Source: Vibrio tapetis subsp. quintayensis
GTDB taxonomy: Bacteria; Pseudomonadota; Gammaproteobacteria; Enterobacterales; Vibrionaceae
DNA length: 64,000 nucleotides
Direction: 5' to 3'
Assembly (NCBI RefSeq): GCF_030409945.1
Contig: NZ_JAUFQV010000026.1
Coordinates: 124,001 to 188,000, forward strand
The notes beneath the pieces are model-generated. The model saw only the letters and a list, made by a program, of their open reading frames with translations, did no database searches and had not been told where the DNA came from. Shown one piece after another: positions 24,837-33,826 of the stretch (positions within the stretch are counted from its first letter, which is position 1; each line of letters opens with the position of its first letter). The translations under genes were made by a program, and so were the position numbers.

Positions 24837-27119
24837 TTATTTGCTTGCCCATTGAACGGTGCCACCGTTACCAAGCTTGGCGTAAATTGATTGCTTATCA
24901 ATGGTGATGCCGTTGTGCTGGTATGGTTTAGCTAAGAAATTGGCAATAATTTTGCTGCCATCTTCAAATGTGGTTTGTTGAACGAATCCTTTAGAATCAA
25001 GCCATGTGAAACTCATTAGCTTTTTGTCCCAGAGTTGCTCATGGATTGGCTTAAAGCCTGTTTGATAATGCTTAAGCGCCTGCACTCTCTTACTTTGTGA
25101 AGACAGCGCTTCATCGCGAGTGAGGTGCACCATTGCGGGTGTGTTGTACAGCATAGCGGTGAGATCTCTGCTGGCCTTTACATCGCTAAATTTTAAGCTG
25201 TCGGTATGCCAATGATGACTGTTGATCACTTCATCATGAAATACCGTTTGGTATAAAGGTACTCGATATTGTGGCGCAAAAAATAGCGAGCGGTACGGCT
25301 CTTTGACTTGCGCGGATTTAAAGAAATATTCTGGCTTGTTATCAGGGTACCAACGGCCTAAATAATACTTCGATTTTCTATTTTTGGTCATGTCTGTGTC
25401 TGTCCAACCAAAGCCGACGGTTTCTAGTCCATGAGCAAACGCCATTCCCCTAGTCGTTAGGGCATTACCATCTTCGGATCCCAAAATAATGCCTGTTTGC
25501 TCGCCAAGCCAAGCTAAACGTTGATTGAACGCGTTGAGCATGTCATTTTCACTGCTGTTATCGCGATAGTCTTCACGTGCCATAGCGGTTGCATCAACAT
25601 CTAAAAATAGGCTGTTAAAACGCCCATACTTGACGATATCCAATACTCGTTGTTTTACATAATCCAAATGACAGTTAGGGTTTAGGTAGTAGCCGTTATT
25701 ACGAAAACCAGACTTTTTCTTGCCGCTCGCCATCTCGATAGCGCAACCAAAGCGCATTTCTTTTGGCAAATTGGCCGTTAACCAGCTGTCGTTACTGCCG
25801 GGTGAAATTGCGGTGTTATAGGAATCATACACGCCAACCAAATAGCCTTGTTGTTTGGCTTTTTCTATTACTTCCGGATTGTAAAAGCTTGGCATCCAGT
25901 TATCAAAACCCAGCCATAGGCGACTGAGCCCAGCCTGTTTAAAGCTTTTGAGCATATCGATTGAAAGTGCTTGGCCCCAACGATTAGGTTCAATTAAGTA
26001 ATCGCCTGCGTGCTTGGCTAACCAAGAGACCTTAGACTGAGCTGCGCGGTATTGAGCGGCAATCGTATTATCACTTAAGGTCGGATAACCTACTGTGAAT
26101 GGGTAAGATAGAGACGCATTGATCGACTCTAGCAGCAGTTGTTTATGATACGCGCTAAACCACCCTTGCTGTTTGTGTAAACCAGTCAGCTCCTTTGCTG
26201 CAGATTTATCTATGGTTAGGCCGGATAATTCAAGATACCAGTGTTTTAGTCCCCACCAATCTTTGACATCACTACGACTTAGCGGGTCTTTACCAAACAA
26301 GTACACATGACTTGCCCCAATTAGCTTCGTAACCTGTCTGTTGCGAGACGCTTTAGCGCTTAAAGGGTCAGTAAGGTTGTTGAGTTCTCGCCACTGTCGA
26401 TATTGCTTAGCACCACTGAGTAGGTTATCTCCTAAAGCGATCTCTACCTTGTACGATTCGGTGCGGTTTAGCGGCGTAAATTGATGTGCCGCTACCATAT
26501 CCACGCGGCCTTGTTGGTCTGTAAAAGTTAACTGGTTGTTGGTTGCTTCCAGTAATTGATAATTGATAAACGTGCCATTTTGTTCAACGGTCCAAAATGG
26601 CATTTTTAGATCTTGAGTCGTATTAGAACCCGTGTAGTTATTGGCAAGAAACTGGGCCCAAATAGGGTGGGCAACGGGCACTCGCATGCCTTCGCTAAAA
26701 GGCAGTAGTAGTGTTTGGCTCTTGGTTTCGTTCAGATTGAACCAATTTACCGTAGCAGGCTGCTGGCGAGAGATGACCTGTTCATGGCTTGGTTTTAAAG
26801 ACAGTGCGAGTTTCCTATCAGTTAATGACGCTGTGATATGTAGACCACTAGGTAACACTTCCCAGCTGATTTGATCTTCGGATTGCGCAAGTATGCGATA
26901 GTCTTTTTGTGCTTGTGAGTTTATGGTCAGTGCCGCGTCGTTCACAGATAGCCCATTCCAGCGGATAGCCAGAGTGCTAGGAGAGATAGAGATTTGGTCT
27001 TGAACGCTCTTTAGTTGAATGGTGTCTGCCGCGCTGACTGCGGAAAAGAACAGAAACGGGCACATCATCAGTACCCGTAGGATCGCGGTGTTTCGTCGAT
27101 CAGTTTTACTTTGTAACAT
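24837..27119 (-). CDS. Large exported glycoside-hydrolase-like protein
   Basis: A 760-residue protein with an N-terminal signal sequence (about 1-30, LMMCPFLFFSAVSAADT). The first third looks like a beta-sandwich, and the centre (about 330-640) looks like a TIM barrel: GLSRLWLGFDNWMPSFYNPE, QQGYLVGVYDSYN, FNSLFLDVDATAMARED and GIILGSEDGNAL, where Asp and Glu could be catalytic. The pattern recalls GH101 and related glycosidases, but the assignment to a family is tentative. It follows the DUF2861 gene by 60 bases on the same strand and so probably belongs to the vxr-like operon. A cell-envelope or glycan substrate is inference. Confidence 0.6.
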   Translation of the reverse strand: MLQSKTDRRNTAILRVLMMCPFLFFSAVSAADTIQLKSVQDQISISPSTLAIRWNGLSVNDAALTINSQAQKDYRILAQSEDQISWEVLPSGLHITASLTDRKLALSLKPSHEQVISRQQPATVNWFNLNETKSQTLLLPFSEGMRVPVAHPIWAQFLANNYTGSNTTQDLKMPFWTVEQNGTFINYQLLEATNNQLTFTDQQGRVDMVAAHQFTPLNRTESYKVEIALGDNLLSGAKQYRQWRELNNLTDPLSAKASRNRQVTKLIGASHVYLFGKDPLSRSDVKDWWGLKHWYLELSGLTIDKSAAKELTGLHKQQGWFSAYHKQLLLESINASLSYPFTVGYPTLSDNTIAAQYRAAQSKVSWLAKHAGDYLIEPNRWGQALSIDMLKSFKQAGLSRLWLGFDNWMPSFYNPEVIEKAKQQGYLVGVYDSYNTAISPGSNDSWLTANLPKEMRFGCAIEMASGKKKSGFRNNGYYLNPNCHLDYVKQRVLDIVKYGRFNSLFLDVDATAMAREDYRDNSSENDMLNAFNQRLAWLGEQTGIILGSEDGNALTTRGMAFAHGLETVGFGWTDTDMTKNRKSKYYLGRWYPDNKPEYFFKSAQVKEPYRSLFFAPQYRVPLYQTVFHDEVINSHHWHTDSLKFSDVKASRDLTAMLYNTPAMVHLTRDEALSSQSKRVQALKHYQTGFKPIHEQLWDKKLMSFTWLDSKGFVQQTTFEDGSKIIANFLAKPYQHNGITIDKQSIYAKLGNGGTVQWASK

Positions 27120-27179
27120 GAGATAACTCCAAATTAATCTTAGCGGTATTTAAGCTGGATGTTGGAGCCGTCATGTCAC

Positions 27180-28028
27180 CTATATGTCTCCATTTAATTG
27201 ATAAGGTATGGCGAGCCGTTGAACGTATTCAATGCGAATACCTTGTTGAAACTCGATAAGCTCAACACTGGCGCTCAGGTAACTTGCTTTAGAGGCGATA
27301 GGTAGAGCGGTTGGGCGATTCTCTTGAGCGTATTGAAACGGGACTTTGGAACCCAACATGTTGTAGTTTTTATCGAACCATTGCCAACTTGCCGCAGCAA
27401 CTGGGCACCCGGCGATATGAGCTGGTAAGTCGAGTGATACTTGTGCTCGATTGGTCTGTTGGCTTTGGGTTAGCCATGACGTGTGACTGTCCATTGAAAG
27501 TAAGTTCATTGAAAGTAGCAGGGTAACTTGTTTATCTCCTACTGATAGCATAAACAACCCTGATGCAGGTTTATGCAAAAGTTCAGCGCTCTCAAGCTCT
27601 TGATATTGGCGGCTTGCTGCAAGACTCCCTTCCAATAACACGACGCCATCAGGTGAGGTTAATAAAATCTCTTCTTTAACTGGGCTCGCTTCAGTTGAAA
27701 GCCGAACTTGGTAGCCCTGAGACGTAAGCCCTGAGCGTTTTATGACACTCAACCGTAGTTTTGTATCAAGCTTGACCTCTAACGGTAGGGCTGTTCCACA
27801 TGCCGTTTGACTGAGGATCTCGCGCTTAATGGGTTGCCAATGTTGGCTGCTTATCGTGTGCTGATTAAGGGCCAAGTTCAGCTCCTGCCAAGCGAGCTGA
27901 GGCTGGTTGGTCGCCAGCGCCTGATATGCATGCTGTAGCGGCGTGTCCGCAAATAGGTTGGCATGCACCAAATTAGGTAGGGTGAAGGTAACAAGTGCCA
28001 GTGTGAGTTGTGGTTTGATGGTTTTCAT
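27180..28028 (-). CDS. DUF2861 family exported protein of the vxr operon
   Basis: A 282-residue protein with a signal peptide (MKTIKPQLTLALVTFTLPNLVHA) and a following helical QHAYQALATNQPQLAWQELNLAL segment, as in DUF2861 proteins of Vibrio. It has two Cys (TACGTALP and AGCPVAAA) that may pair in the periplasm. Its start codon overlaps the response-regulator stop by one base (TAATG), so it is translated with the two-component system. The place corresponds to vxrC of V. cholerae, though I cannot confirm orthology. Molecular function is unknown. Confidence 0.8.
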   Translation of the reverse strand: MKTIKPQLTLALVTFTLPNLVHANLFADTPLQHAYQALATNQPQLAWQELNLALNQHTISSQHWQPIKREILSQTACGTALPLEVKLDTKLRLSVIKRSGLTSQGYQVRLSTEASPVKEEILLTSPDGVVLLEGSLAASRQYQELESAELLHKPASGLFMLSVGDKQVTLLLSMNLLSMDSHTSWLTQSQQTNRAQVSLDLPAHIAGCPVAAASWQWFDKNYNMLGSKVPFQYAQENRPTALPIASKASYLSASVELIEFQQGIRIEYVQRLAIPYQLNGDI

Positions 28029-28675
28029 TACTTGGCCTCTAACAATCGATACCCAACACCTCGGTGAGTTTTAATGGCCAAACTGGGTAGTTTTTGCCTT
28101 AGGTGTAAAATGTGATTATCGACGGTTCGCGTGCTCGGGAATACCTCGTAGCCCCAGATTTTATTGAGTAATTCATCACGGTGAAATACGCGGCCTTGAT
28201 GTTGTACAAACAGCAGCAAAAGCTGAAATTCTTTAGGTTTCAGAGCAACGTTTACTTCGTTCACTTTAGCGATCCTCTGCCCTAAATCGACTTCAATATC
28301 TGCATACGTCAGTAAACTCGAGCCTAATGGGCGCAATTGGGTATTGACTCTGGCAAGCAGTTCGTCACTTGAAAATGGCTTAGTGACATAGTCTTTGGTC
28401 CCGGCCTTTAGCCCTTCAATTCTTTGCTCAACATCGATTTTGGCCGTCAAAACGATAACAGGCACCGCTTTGAGTAGTAACCACTGAGCTATGTGTTGCA
28501 GGCTATCCCCATCGCTCAACTGTCGGTCGAGAATGACTAAATCAGCTTTATACCAGAGCTTAGTGGCTTGTTTGGCGCTGGTTGCCCATACACAGTCAAA
28601 TTTATTGTTCTTGAAAAAAGTGACTAAGCCTTCACCTAATAGTTCATCGTCTTCAATCAGTAGAATCGTGCTCAT
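28028..28675 (-). CDS. vxrB: OmpR-family response regulator (VxrB/WigR-like)
   Basis: A 215-residue response regulator. The receiver domain (1-115) has the acidic pair EDD, phospho-acceptor Asp in DLVILDRQL (about 51), Thr in VLTAK and Lys in DYVTKPFS. The C-terminal winged helix (about 125-213) is OmpR/PhoB-type, with KPKEFQLLLLFVQHQGRVFHRDELL and RTVDNHILHLRQKL. Known family role in V. cholerae: response to cell-wall damage, type VI secretion, and biofilm and iron genes. The start overlaps the sensor-kinase gene by 23 bases. The name rests on the combination with a DUF3404 kinase and a DUF2861 gene. Confidence 0.85.
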   Translation of the reverse strand: MSTILLIEDDELLGEGLVTFFKNNKFDCVWATSAKQATKLWYKADLVILDRQLSDGDSLQHIAQWLLLKAVPVIVLTAKIDVEQRIEGLKAGTKDYVTKPFSSDELLARVNTQLRPLGSSLLTYADIEVDLGQRIAKVNEVNVALKPKEFQLLLLFVQHQGRVFHRDELLNKIWGYEVFPSTRTVDNHILHLRQKLPSLAIKTHRGVGYRLLEAK

Positions 28676-30086
28676 ACGGCAGCTCCAAAATACAGCGTGT
28701 GGGGTTGCGATGGATGGTCAGTTTGCCATTTACCATCTGTATTAAGTGTTCGACAATGTCTAAGCCAATGCCCATATTATCGTTGCTTTTAATGGCTTCT
28801 CGTTGTTGAAATATTTTTTGCCATAAGGTGGGGAATTCACCTTCATCTTTCACTTCAATCACTAAGGTTGTAGTCAAATGCGCGGTAACGGTGACCACGC
28901 CTTTACCATGTTGCTTTGCATTTCTGATTAAGTTTTCTAAGCAGATCGCGAGCCAATAGTAAGGCAGGCTTATCTCGTCATCTTTATTCAGGCTGTATTG
29001 CACTTCATGTTTATCACAATAGTGACTCAGCCAATCACCAAGCGGGCCTGTTTGATACAGCAAAGTAGTAGACTTTTCAGCACTTAAATAGGCTTTACTG
29101 TTTTGAGTGAGTTGCGACAACCTTTGGTAATCTGAGAGCAACCGCCAAAAGACATCTTGTACGTCGTCATCGAGCGAATCAAAATGGTGACGAAACATAT
29201 CAATGGTTAACCCCAAGCTGGTAATGGGAGTTCGCAGCTCGTGAGTTAGCAACTGTAAAATGAAACGCTTCTCTTTGCGTTGTTTGTGTTTTAAATAGCT
29301 AAGACGCAATAAAAAAGCCAACAGCACTGAACCGAGAAATAGCAGTAAGACCTGTATCGAGACACCCAAGGGTTGTTTCTTGCTAATACATAAATTGCTG
29401 TAGGAAAAAGTGCAGCTGTCACCTTGGAGTGTTATGTTTGCCTCCTTTACTAGTGGGTGCCAAATGTTAGTGGGGACCGCCTTCCAGCCGCTTTCACCTG
29501 ATAGCCACAATGTGTCACCTTCCATCCAGGCTCGATAGCCATTAATTAGTGCTTCTTTACCCGGTTCAGAAAGGGGTGAAAGCTTGTGATGAAGAGGATT
29601 GAGCGGGTTAGAGATACTGGTGAATCTTAATATCTTATTTGAGGAACTTTGCGCAAGCTTGCCACGGTTAGCAAGATAGCGATCGGCATAGCTCCCGCCT
29701 GCAGGGTGTAAAACATCGTTGGTCGCAAACCAATCTTCGCTTAAAGGCGTTCCTTGACATAAGGCGAGTTCAAAGCCAATCGCTGGCTGCAGCGCGTTGT
29801 TAGCTTGCTCTACTGGACGACACTGAGATGCGACATTATTGAGAGTTCGCAAGTCATGCCAGTTAATGTTCTCGAAATTGGGGTAACGCGATGCGTCCAT
29901 CCATAGTGCATTGGGATATTCGCTGATCTCATTTTGTGAGAGTGTCAGCGGCGTCTTTTGCCATAAATTCTGGTAAAGCGTTTGCCACTGGCTTTGCAAA
30001 TTTTGGCCAAATGTGACGCTAGAAAACAAACTTGCCAGACACAATATGTATAGACGCCCAATCATTGGTGACACTCTGTTTTTCAT
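28653..30086 (-). CDS. vxrA: Sensor histidine kinase with DUF3404 periplasmic domain (VxrA/WigK-like)
   Basis: A 477-residue inner-membrane kinase. A signal sequence/first membrane segment (about 8-27) leads to a periplasmic DUF3404 domain (about 28-240) with two pairs of Cys. A membrane helix (about 245-265, VLLLFLGSVLLAFLLRL), HisKA with LTHELRTPITSLG (phospho-His), and HATPase with an N-box LENLIRNAKQHGKG and GIGLDIVEHL follow. DUF3404 is the sensor domain of V. cholerae VxrA, which reacts to cell-wall-targeting antibiotics. First gene of a minus-strand operon with the regulator, the DUF2861 protein and probably the glycosidase-like gene. Confidence 0.88.
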   Translation of the reverse strand: MKNRVSPMIGRLYILCLASLFSSVTFGQNLQSQWQTLYQNLWQKTPLTLSQNEISEYPNALWMDASRYPNFENINWHDLRTLNNVASQCRPVEQANNALQPAIGFELALCQGTPLSEDWFATNDVLHPAGGSYADRYLANRGKLAQSSSNKILRFTSISNPLNPLHHKLSPLSEPGKEALINGYRAWMEGDTLWLSGESGWKAVPTNIWHPLVKEANITLQGDSCTFSYSNLCISKKQPLGVSIQVLLLFLGSVLLAFLLRLSYLKHKQRKEKRFILQLLTHELRTPITSLGLTIDMFRHHFDSLDDDVQDVFWRLLSDYQRLSQLTQNSKAYLSAEKSTTLLYQTGPLGDWLSHYCDKHEVQYSLNKDDEISLPYYWLAICLENLIRNAKQHGKGVVTVTAHLTTTLVIEVKDEGEFPTLWQKIFQQREAIKSNDNMGIGLDIVEHLIQMVNGKLTIHRNPTRCILELPYEHDSTD

Positions 30087-30299
30087 GATGTGAGAATTTT
30101 AGAACGATTCTCCAGAGATTTGTAATCTATATGTCAACATTCTGGTGCGAGTTACGAAAGACGCCGGACAATGCCTGTCTTGGTATAAATTTAAATTATC
30201 AAAATAATAAATTATGATAATTTCTAGTAATTATTGATTTTGCATATACTCTCCTCATCGAAACAAGATACGACAAATTAACTGAGTTTGGAGAGCAAA

Positions 30300-30785
30300 A
30301 TGAAAATGAATCACGTAGGCATCATGGTTGGCGATATGGACAAAGCTGTCGAGTTTTATACTAAGGCTCTCGGCTTAAAAATCGTGATGAATAACACCAA
30401 AGTTATCGAAGAACGTGAATCAGCGATTGGCCGTATGTGCATTGCGGTATTCGGTGAAGGCTTTAAAGGTTTCAATATTGCTCACTTGGTAACGACTGAT
30501 GGTATCGGTGTTGAATTGTTTGAAATGAAAGAGCGCCAAGAACGTCACGAAGTGGATTTCTCTCGCTTAGGTATTTTCCATTTTTGTCTTCAAACGGACG
30601 ACTTTGCAGCGGCAATTGAACGCACTGAAAAATTTGGCGGTAAGGTTCGCATGGATATCATGCGTTATCACCCAGAAGATGAAAACAAGCAAGCTAAAAT
30701 GGTTTACCTAGAAGACCCGTTTGGCAACTTGTTTGAGCTTTACTCTCATACCTATGAAGAGACTTACGCTTCAGATTACGAGTAA
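30300..30785 (+). CDS. VOC-family (glyoxalase/dioxygenase-like) protein
   Basis: A 161-residue vicinal-oxygen-chelate fold protein. The N-terminal beta-alpha-beta unit starts at NHVGIMVGDMDKAVEFYTKALG and its mate at GIFHFCLQTDD. His in NHVG and FHF and Glu in DPFGNLFELYS are the usual metal ligands. The start at 30300 is chosen because GGAGAG lies 5-6 bases upstream; an in-frame TTG at 30288 is less likely. The substrate is unknown. It stands alone with its own terminator. Confidence 0.85.
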   Translation: MKMNHVGIMVGDMDKAVEFYTKALGLKIVMNNTKVIEERESAIGRMCIAVFGEGFKGFNIAHLVTTDGIGVELFEMKERQERHEVDFSRLGIFHFCLQTDDFAAAIERTEKFGGKVRMDIMRYHPEDENKQAKMVYLEDPFGNLFELYSHTYEETYASDYE

Positions 30786-30828
30786 CAGTGAGCCCTTACT
30801 GCCTTTAAGGCAGAAGGGTAATCCACCT

Positions 30829-30864
30829 AAAGAGGATTGGTAGAGATACTAATCCTCTTTTTGT
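30829..30864 (+). terminator. Terminator after the VOC protein gene
   Basis: AAGAGGATT (30830-30838) pairs with AATCCTCTT (30851-30859) and is followed by a T-run, 45 bases after the stop codon. Confidence 0.8.
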
Positions 30865-30919
30865 ATAGGGGAGGAAGTGTAGGGATAAATCCGTATCAAT
30901 AATGTTACTAAAGAAGCCT

Positions 30920-31504
30920 CTATTGGATACCAAAAAGTAACAAATCGGTAGCCTCCATGGCATGCTTCTCAATTTGTTGGTCGTTCAGTACAGGGGTCCC
31001 CAATAGTGCTCTAGAGCGTGGCGCAAGCAACATGCCGAGCCAGAGTTCAATTTTGGTATTTGGTTGCTGTAAATTAAATCGTTCGGCAAAGAACACGTTT
31101 AAAGCAGCATTGGTATCGTCAGGAGCAATACCCATAAAAATCGTTAGAATTTCAGGATCTTGATTCGCTTCTATAATCAATAGGCGCTGTGTTGCAATAT
31201 GTTCTTGCGATAAATGAAACCTCATAAACTCAGTTGCAAATGCAATTAGTGCATCTCGAGTACTTTCTAGCGCGAGATGTTGTGAATATCGGTCGGTATA
31301 ACTTTCACCAATCTGCTTCAAAGTCGCTTGGAAAAGTTCGCTCTTGGAAGGGAAGTAGCGATATAGCGTTTGCTTTGTCAGCTTCGCTTGCGCGGCGACA
31401 GCATCCATACCGGTAGAAGTGTATCCCTCAGATAAAAAAACAGACTTTGCAGCAGCCAAGATAGCTTGTTTTTTTTTCTCTCTATTTTCTTCAATTTTGC
31501 TCAT
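30920..31504 (-). CDS. TetR-family repressor
   Basis: A 194-residue regulator from the ATG at 31504, which has AAAGGACAGTG before it; the longer reading to 31576 would run through its own operator. N-terminal HTH: KKQAILAAAKSVFLSEGYTS and KLTKQTLYRYFPSKSELF. The remainder is an all-helical ligand domain resembling AcrR/TetR_C_7-type proteins. It is divergent from an EamA exporter with two inverted repeats between them, so it likely represses both itself and the exporter until a ligand binds. Confidence 0.9.
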   Translation of the reverse strand: MSKIEENREKKKQAILAAAKSVFLSEGYTSTGMDAVAAQAKLTKQTLYRYFPSKSELFQATLKQIGESYTDRYSQHLALESTRDALIAFATEFMRFHLSQEHIATQRLLIIEANQDPEILTIFMGIAPDDTNAALNVFFAERFNLQQPNTKIELWLGMLLAPRSRALLGTPVLNDQQIEKHAMEATDLLLFGIQ

Positions 31505-31525
31505 CACTGTCCTTTGGAAATAAAT

Positions 31526-31545
31526 ATCATACTCATGGGTGTGAT
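31526..31545. promoter_or_regulatory. Probable TetR operator, distal imperfect copy
   Basis: Imperfect inverted repeat, ATCATACTCA opposite TGGGTGTGAT (8 of 10 positions pair), sharing the ATCATACT half-site of the perfect operator at 31568. It lies 22 bases upstream of the TetR start, in a place suited to autorepression. Confidence 0.55.
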
Positions 31546-31567
31546 TTTTATTGACACAATAGCATCT

Positions 31568-31595
31568 AAAAATCATACTATCGAGTATGATTTTT
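31568..31595. promoter_or_regulatory. Probable TetR operator, perfect copy
   Basis: Perfect 12-bp inverted arms, AAAAATCATACT (31568-31579) and its complement (31584-31595), around ATCG. The right end is 14 bases from the EamA start codon, so a bound repressor would block transcription or translation initiation of the exporter gene. Confidence 0.8.
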
Positions 31596-31609
31596 GATGG
31601 AGGTTAATT

Positions 31610-32497
31610 ATGACTACTTCTTCACTTCCGACTTTGGCTGTAAAGAACAGCCGCACAACTGGTTTTTTAATAGCGCTTCTAGGCGCGCTATTGATGAGTA
31701 TCGATCCAATATTTATCCGCTTTGCTGGTGTAAGTGGCTTCGATACCGCTTTTCTTTTCGGTTTTTTTAGCGCGATATCCATGTCTGTCTTTCTTAAGAT
31801 TAACGATAAGCGCGGCATTAGAAAGGTCGTAATTCAGAGTGGTTGGCCGCTACTATTCGCTGGATTATTGATGGTAGGCAGTGCAACGGGGTTAGTATTT
31901 AGTATCAAAAATACATCGATTGCTAATACCTTCGTTATTCTGAGTGCTGCTCCTGCTGTATCAGCGATCTTTAGTTGGTTATTTTTGCGTGAGAAAACCA
32001 GTCGCACGACAGTTATTGCGATTATCACAGTCATGATCGGTATTGGTATTGTTGTGTCTGGGTCGTTTAGCTCGGGCAACTGGTTTGGTGATGCTTTAGC
32101 GGTGTTCTCGGTGATTTGCCTGTCGTTAATGTTCACCTTGCTGCGCAAATATCACGATGTAAGTAGACTGGCGAGCGTTGCGTTAGGTGGTTTTCTTTTA
32201 GCTGTCGTGATGTCGTTCTTCGCAGAACCTGGCAGCTACAGCGCAAATACTTGGCTGATTATGGCTGCAATGGGGCTGTTGACCGCGCCACTAGGACGAG
32301 TGATGTCGATGGTTGCGACCCGTTATATCACGGCCGCAGAGGTGTCGATGACGTTGATGTTGGAAACGGTACTGGCACCAGTATGGGGTTTTCTATTCTT
32401 CGCTGAGATACCGGCGGTAGCAAGTATTATGGGAGGCTCAATTATTTTAGTCACCATTTTCATTTACACATTCGTCACCATGAAAAATAACCAGTGA
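31610..32497 (+). CDS. EamA/DMT-family transporter
   Basis: A 295-residue inner-membrane protein with about ten hydrophobic helices in two EamA repeats (GFLIALLGALLMSIDPIFIR opening the first; WFGDALAVFSVICLSLMFTL opening the second). DMT proteins usually export amino acids, nucleosides or drugs; the substrate cannot be told. The start has GGAGG 8 bases upstream. Expression is likely controlled by the divergent TetR protein. It is followed by a TrmO-like gene after 14 bases. Confidence 0.9.
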   Translation: MTTSSLPTLAVKNSRTTGFLIALLGALLMSIDPIFIRFAGVSGFDTAFLFGFFSAISMSVFLKINDKRGIRKVVIQSGWPLLFAGLLMVGSATGLVFSIKNTSIANTFVILSAAPAVSAIFSWLFLREKTSRTTVIAIITVMIGIGIVVSGSFSSGNWFGDALAVFSVICLSLMFTLLRKYHDVSRLASVALGGFLLAVVMSFFAEPGSYSANTWLIMAAMGLLTAPLGRVMSMVATRYITAAEVSMTLMLETVLAPVWGFLFFAEIPAVASIMGGSIILVTIFIYTFVTMKNNQ

Positions 32498-32511
32498 TTA
32501 AGGAGAACCCT

Positions 32512-32916
32512 ATGACAGCAGCACTTAAGTTTATTGGGAAAATTACGACACCTTATACTTCAGTAGAGGTGTGTCCGAACAATATTCAACCTCAAGGACC
32601 CATTTGTAAAATTGTGGTTTTTGACGAATTCAAACAAGGCTTAACTGGTTTAACAGTAGGAGATAATATTCTCGTACTGTACTGGTTAGCAAATGCACAG
32701 CGTGACGTTTTGGAGCACGCTGTCAGTGGTGGGGATAGCAAAGGGACATTTGCACTTCGTTCTCCCCATCGCCATAATCCAATTGGAGCGGCAGTATTAC
32801 CAATAGAAGCAATTGATGAAGGTGTACTTACCGTTAAGGGACTTGACTGTTTGGACAATACTCATTTAGTTGATATTAAACCCGCGCTCTATAGCGAAAA
32901 ACTGTCTAGTTCGTAA
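32512..32916 (+). CDS. TsaA/TrmO-like SAM-dependent methyltransferase
   Basis: A 134-residue protein with the TsaA-like beta-barrel pattern: FIGKITTPYTSVEVCP, QGPICKIVVFDEF, GLTVGDNILVLYWLANAQRDVL and the conserved FALRSPHRHNPIGAAV block with the RxPxRPNPIG-type signature. The E. coli relative TrmO methylates N6-threonylcarbamoyladenosine in tRNA. This form is short and sits in an exporter operon, so a small-molecule substrate is possible. The ATG at 32512 is chosen because AAGGAG lies 7 bases upstream; the GTG at 32494 overlaps the EamA stop. Confidence 0.8.
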   Translation: MTAALKFIGKITTPYTSVEVCPNNIQPQGPICKIVVFDEFKQGLTGLTVGDNILVLYWLANAQRDVLEHAVSGGDSKGTFALRSPHRHNPIGAAVLPIEAIDEGVLTVKGLDCLDNTHLVDIKPALYSEKLSSS

Positions 32917-32933
32917 TTATTCGTAACAGGTTA

Positions 32934-33563
32934 TTGGCAAGGCAGTCTCTGGAGTTCGAGAATATTGCGTTGTCTGCCTACAAAGGTGAATTGAGCAACA
33001 TTACCGTTTACCACGACAGTTCAATTCCCTCACAACTGCTGTTGAGTATCGAGTCAGAGATTAAATCGCTTCAACCAAGCATGATCATTAACTGGTTGCA
33101 AAGGGATAGAAACCACTGTTTACAGCAAGTAAAAGACGGCGATGCACTGTTTGCTATCATGCCGGGCATGGGTAACCTCCACCCTAGCGCAGGCATTGGC
33201 AATATCAACCTTGGCTCTTTTCATTTGAGCATCTTTACTGCTACCAATTCAACAATTCCTAACATACCGGTATCTATCGCTGAGTTAGCCACTTTTCGCC
33301 AGCTTATAACAGAAAATGATCTCGTCAATGAGTTAAGACACACTAAGCTCAGCAGCGAATTTGAGATTGTCAGCTCGCAACACTTACTCATAGATAAACT
33401 AAAATTAGGTGGATGGACAGTGTGCTCACCCGATAAGATGAGCCACCACGCCTCAAGCTGCGATATTCGAGAAGTAGAACTAAAAGAAGCCCCCAAGAAT
33501 GGTGCGCCAAGACTGTATTTTGTTTTACAACATGTCATCTATTTCTTCCCAGCAAGAGTCTGA
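32934..33563 (+). pseudogene. LysR effector-domain fragment lacking its DNA-binding domain
   Basis: A 209-residue open frame from a TTG. It reads like the linker and effector domain of a LysR-type regulator (LSNITVYHDSSIPSQLLLSIES, DGDALFAIMPG, FRQLITENDLV), but no winged helix precedes it: only 17 bases separate it from the upstream gene. Most likely the 5' end of a regulator gene was deleted. An independent effector-only protein cannot be excluded. Bases 33564-33826 show no gene I can support. Confidence 0.6.
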
Positions 33564-33826
33564 AATCCTCGCCGTGGCGACTCAAGTTGCGAAGAAAATC
33601 AACCTATAGTTAATCAAATATAACGTTGTTCAGAACAAGGTGTAGTGATGGCCGTTGTTGCTTAGCGCCATCAACACACCTCTGGACAGAAACGCGTTAC
33701 GAACCACAACACAATCTAACTTTTCGGCTTACTTCAAGTATTGCAGCCATGCACTTAGTATGACATGTAAGGGGCCAAATTCATTTATCCAATACAGATA
33801 ACTTTGGGGTAACAGCCTGTTGCGTT

